From positions 2,986 through 50,565 of the forward strand of contig NZBE01000019.1 in NCBI GenBank assembly GCA_002687745.1: DNA of 47,580 nucleotides, written 5' to 3'. Below, one piece after another: positions 33,494 to 42,825 of this stretch (positions are counted from its first letter, which is position 1; every line of letters begins with the position of its first letter). The notes below the pieces were generated by a model, which saw only the letters and a list, made by a program, of their open reading frames with translations, was not told the origin of the DNA and searched no databases. This stretch comes from Acidimicrobiaceae bacterium (lineage in GTDB: Bacteria; Actinomycetota; Acidimicrobiia; Acidimicrobiales; MedAcidi-G1). The translations under genes were made by a program, and so were the position numbers.

Positions 33494-35125
33494 ATGTCCG
33501 AACAGGCCACAACCCTCAACCTGGCAACCGCGTGGGAGGCCGTGGCCGATGCCGTTGGTGAGCAGACGGTGCTGGCGGCAGGCGGCAGGCGGACATCCTG
33601 GGCCGAGTTCGACCACCGCGCAGCCTGTCTGGCAGGCACGCTCCAGGAACGCGGGCTGGATGCCGGATCAAAGGTCGCTCTCTACTGCTACAACGGGGTC
33701 GAGTACCCTGAGGCCCAGTACGCGGCCTTCAAGTTGCGTTGCATACCTGCCAACGTGAACTACCGCTATCTGGGTGATGAGCTCGCCTACATCCTCGACA
33801 ACTCGGATGCCGAGGCCCTCTTCTTCGATCACAGCCTCGCCGACAGGGTCGACGCCGTACGAGACGGCTTCCCTGAACTGAAGGCACTCGTGCAGGTAGG
33901 CGGTGTCGACACGCCCTCATGGGCCATCTCATACGAGGAAGCGCTCGCCGGCCCACCGATGCCACGGATCGACCGCTCGGGAAGCGACCTCTGGTTTCTC
34001 TACACCGGTGGGACCACGGGAATGCCCAAAGCGGTTATGTGGTCGCACGACAACCTCCTCGCCAACATGGCAAAGACCTTCGCCTCGCTGGGTGAGGTCC
34101 TGCCCCGAACGGCCGGCGAGGTGGCTGCGGCAGCAACTCGAATCTCAGCAGGCGGAAGCCGTATACGGCAACTGTGTGCGGCGCCCCTCATGCACGGCAC
34201 GTCGGGCCTGAGCAGCCTTGCAACCCTCACACATGGAGGAATGCTCGCAACGCTGGAACAGGGCTCATTTGATCCTGACGAACTCTGGACGGTAGTCGAG
34301 TCCGAGAAGATCACGATGATCAGCATCGTCGGAGACGCCTTCGCCCGCCCGATGCTGGATTCCCTCAACCGCGCAGCGATAGCCGACAGGTCCTGGGACC
34401 TCAGCACACTCCGGCTACTGCTCTCCTCAGGGGTGATGTTCAGTGCACCGGTAAAGGCCGGACTCCTGGGCCACCATGACTGCATGATTGTCGACGTGCT
34501 GGGCTCGAGCGAGGGAACCGGGATGGGCTCCCAGGTCACTTCGAGAGAAGCCAGGGACGCTGGTACCGCACGCTTCTCTCTCGGCGAGATGGCCAGGGTC
34601 TTCAACGACGATGGCCGGGATGTCGTCCCGGGTTCCGGTGAGCGGGGCCGCCTGGCTCTCGGGGGTCCGATACCGCTCGGCTACTACAGGGATCCGGAGA
34701 AGACCGAGGAGACGTTTCCCACCATTGGTGGACGCAGATGGTCAATTCCCGGAGACTGGGCAGTGGTCGAGACCGACGGCAGCATCACCCTTCTGGGGCG
34801 TGGGTCTGCGTGCATCAACACCGGTGGTGAAAAGGTCTACCCGGAAGAGGTTGAGGAGGCGATCAAGGAACACCCCGCGGTGGCGGACTGCAACGTCGTC
34901 GGTGTGCCCGATGAGCGCTGGGGACAGGCGGTGGCAGCTGTCGTCGAGATCAATGACGCAGACAGGACGACCTCCGACGAGGAGGCACTGAAAGGGCATT
35001 CGCGGACGCTCCTGGCCGGCTACAAGGTTCCCAAGCGAATTCTTCTGGTGGATCGCATCCACCGGGGCCCCAACGGCAAGCCCGACTACAGGTGGGCCCG
35101 CGAGGTTCTCGAAGCCTCGTCCTGA
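33494..35125 (+). CDS. Acyl-CoA synthetase (AMP-forming, FadD type)
   Basis: A 543-residue adenylate-forming enzyme. The P-loop [16 protein letters not shown] (near residue 170), the [11 protein letters not shown] acyl-adenylate motif, the [10 protein letters not shown] hinge-side motif and the C-terminal [23 protein letters not shown] with a final NGKPDYRW (catalytic Lys) are all in place. It activates a carboxylic acid to its CoA thioester; the closest flavour is mycobacterial FadD enzymes acting on sterol side chains or medium/long-chain acids, but specificity is not readable here. It starts behind a TAGCCT box and is convergent with mtr, 15 nt away. Confidence 0.9.
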   Translation: MSEQATTLNLATAWEAVADAVGEQTVLAAGGRRTSWAEFDHRAACLAGTLQERGLDAGSKVALYCYNGVEYPEAQYAAFKLRCIPANVNYRYLGDELAYILDNSDAEALFFDHSLADRVDAVRDGFPELKALVQVGGVDTPSWAISYEEALAGPPMPRIDRSGSDLWFLYTGGTTGMPKAVMWSHDNLLANMAKTFASLGEVLPRTAGEVAAAATRISAGGSRIRQLCAAPLMHGTSGLSSLATLTHGGMLATLEQGSFDPDELWTVVESEKITMISIVGDAFARPMLDSLNRAAIADRSWDLSTLRLLLSSGVMFSAPVKAGLLGHHDCMIVDVLGSSEGTGMGSQVTSREARDAGTARFSLGEMARVFNDDGRDVVPGSGERGRLALGGPIPLGYYRDPEKTEETFPTIGGRRWSIPGDWAVVETDGSITLLGRGSACINTGGEKVYPEEVEEAIKEHPAVADCNVVGVPDERWGQAVAAVVEINDADRTTSDEEALKGHSRTLLAGYKVPKRILLVDRIHRGPNGKPDYRWAREVLEASS

Positions 35126-35140
35126 CCACGGCTGCAGGCC

Positions 35141-36487
35141 TCAGAGATCCAGCAGGGCCTGTTCGACAACCTCGGGCATCGCCGGATGTACGTACAACTG
35201 GCCCCGGGCCATCTCGTCGACGGTCTGGCCGAATGTCATCCCCTGGATCAACTGTTGGATGAGTGTCGGGGCATGCGGGCCGAGTATGTGGGCTCCCAAC
35301 AGCAACCTTGAGGAGGGGTCGGCCAGGAGCTTCACAAAGCCGGTTGAGTCCTCCATGGCCCAGCCGTAGGCAGTGTCGGAAAAGCTTCGAACTGCGACGG
35401 TGTGTGGGGTGCCGGCATCCACAAGTTCCCGCTCGGTGCGGCCGACGCTGCCGATCTGGGGATGCCCGAAGACGGCGTGAGGGGTGAGGGAGTTGTCCAC
35501 TGCCCTCAGGTCCTCAGGGTTCAGGAGGTTGTGGGTGAGGATGCGCGCCTCGGCGTTGGCGGTGTGTTTCAGCTGGGCCGGATTCGTGATGTCGCCCAGG
35601 GCCCAGATCCCCTCGGAGGAGGTACGCAGGTAGTCGTCGGTGGTGATGAGGCCACGTTCGTCGGTGTCGATGCCTCCGGCTGCCACATCCAGTCTGTCGC
35701 TGTTGGGGCGCCTGCCCGTAGCCACGAGCAACTGCTCGGCCTCGAGGGACGAGCCGTCGCTGAGGTCGAGGGTGAAGCCGCCATCGTGTGAAACAGCGGT
35801 GACGGTCGTGTTCAGGTGAAGGCCCATGCGGGCCGAGTAGATCGCGGTGATCCGTTCCCGAATCGACTCATCTGCACCCCTCAGGAGCATGTCGCCACGG
35901 TGGACGATGGTCACCTGGCTGCCAAGGGCCTCGAATACGTGCGCCATCTCGGTGGCTATGAACCCACCACCCAGGATCACCAGGTGCTCGGGAAGGGAGG
36001 CGAGCCTCATGATCGAGTCAGAGGTGTGAAACGGAACCTCGGCCAGGCCGGGCAGATCTGGGGCCACGGGCCTTCCTCCGGCGGCGATGACGATCTGGTC
36101 GGCCGACACGCTGGTTCCGTCGATGTCCACGCGCCGTTCACCGGTGAAGCGGGCGTGGTTCTCATAGACGGTCACGTTCTCGAGCCCAACGCGGTAGTCG
36201 CGTCCGCTGAGGGCGATCGGGTCGATCCGGCCAAAGACACGGTCGCGTATTGCAGGCCAGTCAGCACCCTCGAATGTCGCGTTGACACCGAGGAATCCAC
36301 TCCGCCGGGCCGAGAGGGCGACATCGGCGGTGTGAACGAACATCTTGGAGGGGATGCAGCCCCGGTTCAGGCATGTCCCACCGAACGCCCACGGCTCGAC
36401 GATGGCGACGTCCATGTCGGAATAGTCATTCCCGGCCACGCTGTTGCCGGATCCGGCTCCGACTATCAAGAGGTCATGGTGGCGCAT
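35141..36487 (-). CDS. mtr: Mycothione reductase
   Basis: A 448-residue flavoprotein disulfide reductase. It has the FAD-binding LLIVGAGSGN, the redox pair GGTCLNRGCIPSK (Cys39, Cys44), the NAD(P)H domain VILGGGFIATEMAHVF, a second FAD motif GIWALGDITNP and the C-terminal HPAMPEVVEQAL with the active His. The AGSGN in place of GxGxxG/A and the overall pattern match mycothione reductase, which keeps mycothiol reduced. This is strong evidence for an actinobacterium. ATG 36487 has GAAGGG 6 nt upstream. It is co-directional with the acyl-CoA dehydrogenase gene upstream. Confidence 0.9.
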   Translation of the reverse strand: MRHHDLLIVGAGSGNSVAGNDYSDMDVAIVEPWAFGGTCLNRGCIPSKMFVHTADVALSARRSGFLGVNATFEGADWPAIRDRVFGRIDPIALSGRDYRVGLENVTVYENHARFTGERRVDIDGTSVSADQIVIAAGGRPVAPDLPGLAEVPFHTSDSIMRLASLPEHLVILGGGFIATEMAHVFEALGSQVTIVHRGDMLLRGADESIRERITAIYSARMGLHLNTTVTAVSHDGGFTLDLSDGSSLEAEQLLVATGRRPNSDRLDVAAGGIDTDERGLITTDDYLRTSSEGIWALGDITNPAQLKHTANAEARILTHNLLNPEDLRAVDNSLTPHAVFGHPQIGSVGRTERELVDAGTPHTVAVRSFSDTAYGWAMEDSTGFVKLLADPSSRLLLGAHILGPHAPTLIQQLIQGMTFGQTVDEMARGQLYVHPAMPEVVEQALLDL

Positions 36488-36582
36488 CTGCTGCCCTTCG
36501 CTGTCCGTTGTCTGCTGCCTTAGGTGGTAACCCGTGTCGTTGCCCGGATAGTCCAGTGCCCCGGATGGGGAACTCGGGTTCA

Positions 36583-37803
36583 TTAGCTGCGGGGTACGTC
36601 CTCCCACGCAGTGTCCCTGAAGGGATTCGGCTCCCGCGGCAACCCGAGCACCCGCTCGCCGATGATGTTGCGCTGCACCTCGTCTGTGCCTCCAGCGATG
36701 CTGATTCCGGCGGCCGAAAGGCAAAACGATGCCCATTGTCTCCCGGCGTCACTGTCAGGGCCCCAGGCCTGACCGGCAGGACCCACCAGCTTCATGGAGA
36801 CGTCACGAATCCCTCTGGCCAGGAGGGCCCCGTTGAGCTTGGCGATGGAGCCCTCCGGCCCGGGAACCCTGCCAGCGGTCACGGCTTCGCGTATCCGCCT
36901 GCCGATGAAACCCTTGATCCGCTCCCGGATCCAGAGGTCGGCCAGTGCCTGGCGGACATGGGGATCAGCGTCCCTGTCGAGGTGTCGCGCCAGGGAGATC
37001 AGCTTCTGGGACACACGCTCACCTCCCAGGCCCCCGCGGCCCGCTCCGATGGAGACCCGCTCGAACATGAGCATCGCCACGGCCAGGCTCCAGCCCTGGT
37101 TCAGATCACCCAGCAACCAGTCGGAAGGAATGTGGAGGTCGGTGAAGAAGACCTCGTTGAACCCGCTCTCCCCGGAGATCTGGCGGAGTGGCCGAACCTC
37201 GACAGCCGGATCAGTCATGTCCACGATGAACATGGAGAGGCCCTGGTGCTTTGGTACGTCGGGTCGGGTGCGAGCCACCACGAGTCCATAGTCGCTGTAG
37301 TGGGCACCGGAGGTCCACACCTTCTGTCCGTTGAGGACCCACTGGTCGCCGTCTCTGACCGCCCGTGTGGACAGACCTGCCACGTCGGATCCGGCGCCGG
37401 GCTCAGAGAACATCTGGCACCAGATGCTGCGCCCGCTGATGCAGTCGGGCATGAACTCTGCACGCTGTGCATCGGTGCCGAACTGGTTGAGCATCGGCAG
37501 GCACATGCCGTGCGATATGGCCAGGGGCAGGTTCGGCAGGTGCCACGACTTCGATACCGCGTCGAAGGCCTCCTGGTGAGCGCTGCTGAGGCCTGCCCCG
37601 CCGAGTTCCCGCTGGTAGGTGATTCCGGCCAGCCCGGCGTCCGAGAGAGCCGCCTGGAAACTGCGGGCCCGTGAGGCTCCTTCATCCTCCCGACGAGTGG
37701 AGTCCTCGCCCCATCCGGAACAGTTGGCGGTCAGAAAGTCCCTGACCTGCTCTCGGAAGGCCTCGAGTTCGCCTGGACCTGGTGGATCAGATGCGTCGGA
37801 CAT
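36583..37803 (-). CDS. Acyl-CoA dehydrogenase
   Basis: A 406-residue flavoenzyme. It shows the N-terminal helical domain, the FAD-contact strand region QMFSEPGAGSDVAGLSTRAV and WVLNGQKVWTSGAHYSDY, and the C-terminal IAGGTDEVQRNIIGERVLGLP. The position that holds the catalytic Glu in medium-chain enzymes (EGT) is Gly here; a Glu in MFERVSIGAG lies at the site used by isovaleryl-CoA dehydrogenase, so that residue is the likely base. It oxidises an unknown acyl-CoA. ATG 37803 is 7 nt behind a TACGGT box. Together with the nearby acyl-CoA synthetase it suggests acyl-CoA catabolism. Confidence 0.88.
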   Translation of the reverse strand: MSDASDPPGPGELEAFREQVRDFLTANCSGWGEDSTRREDEGASRARSFQAALSDAGLAGITYQRELGGAGLSSAHQEAFDAVSKSWHLPNLPLAISHGMCLPMLNQFGTDAQRAEFMPDCISGRSIWCQMFSEPGAGSDVAGLSTRAVRDGDQWVLNGQKVWTSGAHYSDYGLVVARTRPDVPKHQGLSMFIVDMTDPAVEVRPLRQISGESGFNEVFFTDLHIPSDWLLGDLNQGWSLAVAMLMFERVSIGAGRGGLGGERVSQKLISLARHLDRDADPHVRQALADLWIRERIKGFIGRRIREAVTAGRVPGPEGSIAKLNGALLARGIRDVSMKLVGPAGQAWGPDSDAGRQWASFCLSAAGISIAGGTDEVQRNIIGERVLGLPREPNPFRDTAWEDVPRS

Positions 37804-37810
37804 GCTGTCG

Positions 37811-37816
37811 ACCGTA
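37811..37816 (-). promoter_or_regulatory. -10 box, leaderless acyl-CoA dehydrogenase mRNA
   Basis: TACGGT on the minus strand, 7 nt before the ATG at 37803. Confidence 0.5.
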
Positions 37817-37867
37817 ACCATCTGGGCGGTCGCCTCCGTAGTCCGGTGCGGCGTGTCGGATACGGGC

Positions 37868-40768
37868 TCAGGTGTATTCGCCAACCGGCGGACACGAACA
37901 CATGAGGTTCTTGTCGCCATAGGCAGAGTCGACCCTGGAAACCGGCGGCCAGTACTTGTCGGGCCCCATTCCGGGTACTGGGAAGGCTGCAGTCTGCCTG
38001 TCGTAGGGATGGGTCCATGTGGCGGCCAGGTGTTCGGCGGTATGGGGTGCGTTCACCAGGGGATTGTCATCAACCGGCCACTCGCCGCTAGCGATTATCC
38101 GGGCTTCGTCGGCGATTGCGATCATCGCATCGCAGAAGCGGTCCAGTTCCGCCAGGTCCTCGGATTCGGTGGGTTCGACCATGAGGGTGCCGGGAACCGG
38201 GAAGGACACGGTCGGAGCGTGGAACCCGTAGTCGACCAGGCGTTTGCAGATGTCCTCTGCCGACACTCCGTGTTGGTTCAGGACCCTCACGTCCAGGATG
38301 CACTCATGGGCCACCAGGCCTCCCTCGCCTCCATACAGAATTGGGAAGTGCGGACGCAGGCGGGCGGCAACGTAGTTGGCGGTGAGTATCGCCAACTCGG
38401 TCGCACGGCGCAGGCCGCTGGCTCCCATCAGCGAGATGTAGGCCCATGAGATAGGCAGGATGCCGGCCGACCCGAACGGAGCAGCAGAGACGGCTCCTAT
38501 TCCTGATTCCGGGCCGGCACCCTGGACAACCGGATGGTTTGGGAGAAAGGGGGCCAGGTGTTCCCTGACGGCCACGGGTCCGACACCGGGACCGCCACCG
38601 CCGTGCGGTATGCAGAAGGTCTTGTGGAGGTTCAGATGAGAGACGTCAGCTCCGAACCGTCCCGGACGAGCCAGGCCGACCATGGCATTCAGGTTGGCTC
38701 CGTCCAGATAGACCTGTCCTCCGGCTTCATGGACCAGGTCGCAGATCTCAGAAATCTGCGGTTCGAACACTCCGTGGGTTGAGGGGTAGGTGATCATCAG
38801 GGTCGCCAGACGGTCACCGCTCTCGCCAACGCGGGACCTGAGGCTGTCAAGGTCCACGCTGCCGTCATCGGCTGACCCGACAACCACGACCTCCATGCCT
38901 GCCATTGTGGCGCTGGCGGCATTTGTCCCGTGCGCCGACGACGGTATGAGACAGACGACCCTCTGTTGGTCACCTCGCGAGTCATGCCATGCACGTATGG
39001 CAAGGAGGCCGGCCAGCTCTCCCTGTGAGCCGGCGTTGGGTTGAAGTGAAACCGCCGAATAGCCGGTGATCTCCACAAGCATTCGTTCAAGGTCGCTGAT
39101 CAGGTCGAGGTAGCCTGGAACCTGGGTTGGCGGCGCATAGGGGTGGATGCGCGCGAACCCGGGCCATGACACTGCTGTCATCTCGGTGGTCGCGTTCAAC
39201 TTCATCGTGCAGGAACCGAGGGGGATCATCGTCCTGTCGAGGGCCAGGTCGCGGTCAGCCAACTTCCGGAGCCAGCGCAACATCGAGGTCTCGCTGTGGT
39301 GGGAGTTGAAGAACTCCGAGGTGCAGAAGGGAGACTGTCGGCTCATCTCGACGGGAATGCCCGGCCGGGCACTGGACGCCAGCGCTGCCAGGTCGATCCC
39401 CTCGACGCCGAAGGCAGCCAGTACCGCCTCGATGGTTCCCGGCAGCGTGGTCTCGTCGAGGCTGATGCCGACCGTGTCGTCGTCGATGCGGCGCAGGTTG
39501 CACCCTCGCTCCAGGGCAGAGGAGATGATCTCGTCGGCCCTGCCGGGCACGTCTACCGAGATCGTGTCGAAGAAGGTCTCGTTGACGACGTTGAAACCGG
39601 CGTCGAGTAGGCCTGTGGCGAGCATCGAGGCGAGCCGGTTGGTCCGTTGGGCGATCCGTCGAAGTCCGGCAGGGCCGTGGTAGGCGGCGTACAGGGCCGA
39701 TATGACCGCCAGCAGGACCTGCGCCGTACAGATGTTCGAGGTTGCACGCTCGCGCCTGATGTGCTGCTCGCGTGTCTGTAGAGCCAGACGATGGGCTGTC
39801 TGGCCGTGTGAGTCCACCGATGTGCCGACCAGGCGTCCGGGGAGCATCCTCTTGTGCCGCTCAGAGACTGCCATGAAGCCCGCATGAGGCCCACCGAAGC
39901 CCATAGGCACGCCGAAACGCTGGGCGGATCCCACGACTACGTCCACTCCGAGTTCTCCGGGTGGTGTCACCAGGCATAGGGCCAGGAGGTCGGCGGACAC
40001 AGCCACACCGATACCTGCCTCACGAAGATGCTCCACGACACTGTCGAGGGGTCGCAGGCTTCCGCTGGACCCCGGAAACGCGATCAGCGACCCGAACACG
40101 TCGTGGTCACCAGGCAGTTGGAGGGTCCACGGATCGGCCATCTGTACAGCGATACCGAGCGGCCTGGCGCGGGTCCGGATCACCTCGATCACCTGTGGGT
40201 GACAGTCGGAGTCCACGAGGAAGGTGTTGCGGTCACCCCGATGGGCCCTCTTCAACAGGGTCATCGCCTCGGCTCCCGCGGTTGCCTCGTCGAGGAGGGA
40301 CGCGTTGGCCAGGTCCATTCCCGTCAGGTCGGAGATCATCGTCTGGAAACCCAGGAGGACCTCGAGCCTTCCCTGGGATATCTCAGGCTGATACGGCGTG
40401 TACGCGGTGTACCAGGCTGGATTCTCGAACACATTGCGGGCTATGACGGCCGGCATGTGGGTGTCGTACCAGCCGGCACCGATGAGGCTTGTCACGACCG
40501 TGTTGCGGTCGGCAAAGGTGCGGAGTCGAGCAAGGGTCTCCTCTTCACCGATGGCTCCGGCGAGGTCGAGCGGGCCTCTGTCCCTGATCGACTCCGGGAT
40601 GATCGCGTCGATCAGGTCGTCCAGGTTGGCGGCGCCGATCACCTCGAGCATCCTGGCGACCGCAGCCTCGTCTGGGCCGAGGTGGCGCCGATGGAACGCC
40701 GTGTTGTCGAGGAGCTCGGCCAGGGGCGGGAGTGGTTCGCTCGGGTTCGGCATCTCTTTGGTGTCCAT
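37868..40768 (-). CDS. gcvP: Glycine dehydrogenase (decarboxylating), P protein
   Basis: A 966-residue PLP enzyme in which both halves of the P protein are fused, the usual form in actinobacteria and E. coli. The N-terminal half starts near [17 protein letters not shown]; the C-terminal half carries the PLP-lysine motif [18 protein letters not shown]. It decarboxylates glycine and loads the aminomethyl group on GcvH. I chose ATG 40768 ([13 protein letters not shown]); ATG 40753 is also possible. Upstream, on the same strand, is a tandem glycine riboswitch, so expression should respond to glycine. The gene is separate from gcvH and gcvT. Confidence 0.95.
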   Translation of the reverse strand: MDTKEMPNPSEPLPPLAELLDNTAFHRRHLGPDEAAVARMLEVIGAANLDDLIDAIIPESIRDRGPLDLAGAIGEEETLARLRTFADRNTVVTSLIGAGWYDTHMPAVIARNVFENPAWYTAYTPYQPEISQGRLEVLLGFQTMISDLTGMDLANASLLDEATAGAEAMTLLKRAHRGDRNTFLVDSDCHPQVIEVIRTRARPLGIAVQMADPWTLQLPGDHDVFGSLIAFPGSSGSLRPLDSVVEHLREAGIGVAVSADLLALCLVTPPGELGVDVVVGSAQRFGVPMGFGGPHAGFMAVSERHKRMLPGRLVGTSVDSHGQTAHRLALQTREQHIRRERATSNICTAQVLLAVISALYAAYHGPAGLRRIAQRTNRLASMLATGLLDAGFNVVNETFFDTISVDVPGRADEIISSALERGCNLRRIDDDTVGISLDETTLPGTIEAVLAAFGVEGIDLAALASSARPGIPVEMSRQSPFCTSEFFNSHHSETSMLRWLRKLADRDLALDRTMIPLGSCTMKLNATTEMTAVSWPGFARIHPYAPPTQVPGYLDLISDLERMLVEITGYSAVSLQPNAGSQGELAGLLAIRAWHDSRGDQQRVVCLIPSSAHGTNAASATMAGMEVVVVGSADDGSVDLDSLRSRVGESGDRLATLMITYPSTHGVFEPQISEICDLVHEAGGQVYLDGANLNAMVGLARPGRFGADVSHLNLHKTFCIPHGGGGPGVGPVAVREHLAPFLPNHPVVQGAGPESGIGAVSAAPFGSAGILPISWAYISLMGASGLRRATELAILTANYVAARLRPHFPILYGGEGGLVAHECILDVRVLNQHGVSAEDICKRLVDYGFHAPTVSFPVPGTLMVEPTESEDLAELDRFCDAMIAIADEARIIASGEWPVDDNPLVNAPHTAEHLAATWTHPYDRQTAAFPVPGMGPDKYWPPVSRVDSAYGDKNLMCSCPPVGEYT

Positions 40769-40809
40769 TCCGGGTAGGGGAGAACGTGCTTGGTCACGCC
40801 CTCCTCTGT

Positions 40810-40990
40810 CCGGTACCTGAGAGATGGACCTGGAATGGGAAACTGCCCCGAGCCAGGCTTGCCCCGTCGGTGGACCGGCCGCAGCCGATCTCTCTCCAGA
40901 GTTGCCAGCCCCCACGGTCCAGTCGCCTGAGAGTTTCCGAGGGCGGTTGCTCCTTCGGCGCCCCGGTCCAGCCGGGGTCTCTCCCACAGG
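40810..40990 (-). ncRNA. Tandem glycine riboswitch upstream of gcvP
   Basis: On the minus strand two glycine aptamers follow one another. Aptamer 1 (about 40986-40924) has GGGAGAG, GCCGAAGGAGCAA and AAACTCTCAGGCG. Aptamer 2 (about 40900-40813) has GGAGAGAGATC, CCGACGGGGCAAG and the closing CATCTCTCAGGTACC. Both match the conserved GGAGAG ... CGAAGGGGCAA ... CTCTCAGG pattern. The gap to the gcvP ATG is about 45 nt and can hold the expression platform. In this family glycine binding usually turns gcv expression on. Confidence 0.92.
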
Positions 40991-41009
40991 GGTTATGTCA
41001 GCAACCCAC

Positions 41010-41015
41010 AAGATA
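41010..41015 (-). promoter_or_regulatory. -10 box of the riboswitch-gcvP transcript
   Basis: TATCTT on the minus strand, about 20 nt before the first aptamer; predicted mRNA start near 41003. No clear -35 is visible. Confidence 0.45.
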
Positions 41016-41112
41016 GCCGAACCCCGTGACGGGGGGTAGATGGCATCGGTCACAGCGTGCGTGCACCCGGCGGCCCGCCAAGGACAGCCCCGAGGCAGGC
41101 CTGTCCGGCATG

Positions 41113-41118
41113 TATCGT
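41113..41118 (+). promoter_or_regulatory. -10 box in front of nucleotidyltransferase leader
   Basis: TATCGT ends 10 nt before ATG 41129, the start of a short ORF that runs into the nucleotidyltransferase gene. Confidence 0.4.
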
Positions 41119-41128
41119 CCGGAGCAGA

Positions 41129-41218
41129 ATGGAACTGTCACCGCAAGCATCCTGTGGCGCATCTGCCTACGACGAAGTATCGAGCGGTCCGGGAGTGCAC
41201 AGAGGTGGATCCCGGTGA
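41129..41218 (+). promoter_or_regulatory. Possible leaderless upstream ORF of nucleotidyltransferase (29 codons)
   Basis: ATG 41129 opens a 29-codon frame ([20 protein letters not shown] and nine more) that ends in TGA 41216-41218, overlapping the GTG start at 41215 as GTGA. AGAGG inside it can act as the ribosome binding site of the main gene. Confidence 0.4.
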
Positions 41219-42045
41219 GCCCCACCCTCGTGATCATGGCGGGTGGCCTCGGCACCCGGTTCGGTGGTGACAAGCAACTGGTACCGGTTGGTCCTGGCGG
41301 CGAGGCCTTTCTCGACCTGGCGATCACGGACGCGGCTGAGTCGGGCATCCATGAGGTCGTGATCGTGGCCAGGAGCAACCTGGATGTTCTGCTCAGTCGG
41401 CACCTGGGTAGCCAGGACCACTCATCGTCCAGCATCCGTGTCGTCCACCAGGACACTTTTGGCCCGGAGCGTTCCAAGCCGTGGGGAACCGGTCATGCCG
41501 TGCTCTGCGCAGCAGCGGCCTGCGAGGGGTCGCTGGTCGTCCTGAACGCCGACGACTACTACGGCAGGGGTGGATCGGCTCTGGCAGCTGGGGGGCTCTT
41601 CGAAGCCGACGAGGAGCGGGTTGTCCTCGTGGCCTTTGACCTCGAGCAGACCCTCTCCCCGGGGGGCCCGGTTTCGCGCGGTGTGTGCGAGGTGGAGGCG
41701 GGTCGCCTCGCCGGCCTCGTAGAGACGCACGGGATCCGAAGGGTCGGAGCACATATTCATGCCGAGGAACCACCTGGTCGACTTCATGCCGATACGCCGG
41801 TGTCGATGAACCTGTGGGGCCTTCCCCGTCGGGTGCTGGAGCAACTGGATTCGCAGTGGGAGGAGTTCTACTCGAGACACTCCGACGACGAGGAGACCGA
41901 GTTTCTGCTTCCCGAGGCACTTGAGCAGCAGCGTGCGCGGGGTCTTGTGAGCGTTGACGTCGTGCGGTCCGAGGAGAGTTGGATGGGTATCACCAATCCT
42001 GATGACCTGGCGGTGGCGCGAAGGGCGTTCGCCGGCGGGCGCTGA
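41215..42045 (+). CDS. Sugar-phosphate nucleotidyltransferase family protein
   Basis: A 276-residue GT-A-fold enzyme. The N-terminal signature MAGGLGTRFGGDKQLVPVG, the base-binding KPWGTGHAVLCA and the metal-binding VVLNADDYYG are clear. It transfers a nucleotidyl group to a sugar or related phosphate. The C-terminal part (SMNLWGLPRRVLEQL) matches a branch annotated only as NTP transferase. The frame is open back to 41026, but GTG 41215 has AGAGG about 9 nt upstream and gives the normal N-terminus. It converges on the deoxyribonucleotidase gene, 11 nt away. Confidence 0.85.
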   Translation: MSPTLVIMAGGLGTRFGGDKQLVPVGPGGEAFLDLAITDAAESGIHEVVIVARSNLDVLLSRHLGSQDHSSSSIRVVHQDTFGPERSKPWGTGHAVLCAAAACEGSLVVLNADDYYGRGGSALAAGGLFEADEERVVLVAFDLEQTLSPGGPVSRGVCEVEAGRLAGLVETHGIRRVGAHIHAEEPPGRLHADTPVSMNLWGLPRRVLEQLDSQWEEFYSRHSDDEETEFLLPEALEQQRARGLVSVDVVRSEESWMGITNPDDLAVARRAFAGGR

Positions 42046-42056
42046 GGTCAGCTGTC

Positions 42057-42707
42057 TCAGCTGCCGAGTCGGTCAGTGCCGGCTTCGAGGCCCGGAAGCT
42101 GGACCTGCAGTTCGAAGCCGCGCTCAGCAGCGTCTGCCAGCACCAGCTGTTCGCACTCCAGCCAGTCGTGTGCCCTCGGCCCATCGAGGTGTTGGTTGTA
42201 GGGGGCGTCAAAGACGATGACCTGGTTTCCTGAGGCCCGAAGGGCCTCGACATTGTGTGGTCCGTCGTCGATATAGAGATCAGCTTCGACCTCGGGCTTG
42301 GCCCCGAGGAAGCAGATGTCGCGGTAGGGGATACGGGCCCGGTCCAGCCAGCCAACCGTGTCCGCGATTGCCGTGGCGTGTGTCCAGTTCACGTAGAGGC
42401 GGTGGGTGATTACCCGAATCCAGATCCCAGTGTCGGACAGCCTCCAGAGTGTCTCCGAGGTGTCGTCGATGACGGGCATCGACCGCAGGATGCGATGCTC
42501 GCTGACCGCCAGGAAGTGGAGTCGCTCGAAGTCCTCGGCGGACATGCCCCATTCGGCAAAATCCCAGGAGCGCAGCAGCGGAAGGGACTCCTCGGAGACA
42601 CCGGTCTCCTGGGCGACAACGGCGCGGAACGCTGCCGTGTAGTCGCCACAGACCCCATCCAGGTCAACGCCGAGGACGTAGGGACGACTCGCCTGGTCGT
42701 CGCTCAT
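42057..42707 (-). CDS. 5'(3')-deoxyribonucleotidase-like HAD phosphatase
   Basis: A 216-residue HAD hydrolase. Motif I is GVDLDGVCGDY (Asp15 nucleophile, Asp17), motif II VITHRL, motif III/IV region FLGAKPEVEADLYIDDGPHN. The arrangement fits the NT5C family of 5'-nucleotidases that dephosphorylate deoxyribonucleotides. I use ATG 42707 (MSDDQASRPY); in-frame GTG 42731 is possible. A TAGCCT box fits better to an out-of-frame ATG at 42727 that forms a 7-codon leader ending on the ATG at 42707. Confidence 0.83.
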   Translation of the reverse strand: MSDDQASRPYVLGVDLDGVCGDYTAAFRAVVAQETGVSEESLPLLRSWDFAEWGMSAEDFERLHFLAVSEHRILRSMPVIDDTSETLWRLSDTGIWIRVITHRLYVNWTHATAIADTVGWLDRARIPYRDICFLGAKPEVEADLYIDDGPHNVEALRASGNQVIVFDAPYNQHLDGPRAHDWLECEQLVLADAAERGFELQVQLPGLEAGTDRLGS

Positions 42708-42727
42708 CGGCCGTACCACTGCTGCAT
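42704..42727 (-). promoter_or_regulatory. Possible leaderless 7-codon ORF before the nucleotidase
   Basis: On the minus strand ATG 42727, exactly 7 nt behind TAGCCT, encodes MQQWYGR and ends in TGA 42706-42704, overlapping the nucleotidase ATG (42707) as ATGA. Confidence 0.4.
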
Positions 42728-42734
42728 CCACCAG

Positions 42735-42740
42735 AGGCTA
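42735..42740 (-). promoter_or_regulatory. -10 box in front of nucleotidase leader
   Basis: TAGCCT on the minus strand. It lies 7 nt from the ATG of the mini-ORF and only 3 nt from in-frame GTG 42731. Confidence 0.45.
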
Positions 42741-42782
42741 GACGGTGTACACCGCCGGCTGGGTGGCCGAAAACGGCGGAAA

Positions 42783-42806
42783 CCCCGCCACCCGGGGGTG
42801 GCGGGG
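42783..42806 (-). terminator. Terminator after the small membrane protein gene
   Basis: Perfect 10-bp stem CCCCGCCACC/GGTGGCGGGG with a 4-nt loop, followed on the minus strand by TTTCC and further T runs. It lies 20 nt after the stop at 42826. Confidence 0.75.
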
Positions 42807-42825
42807 CTTCCGGACCGAACAAAGG

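Noticed and set aside
40810-40990. Short plus-strand coding frames across the riboswitch region
   Set aside because: The conserved glycine-aptamer sequence on the minus strand explains this DNA fully; the plus-strand frames have no homology.
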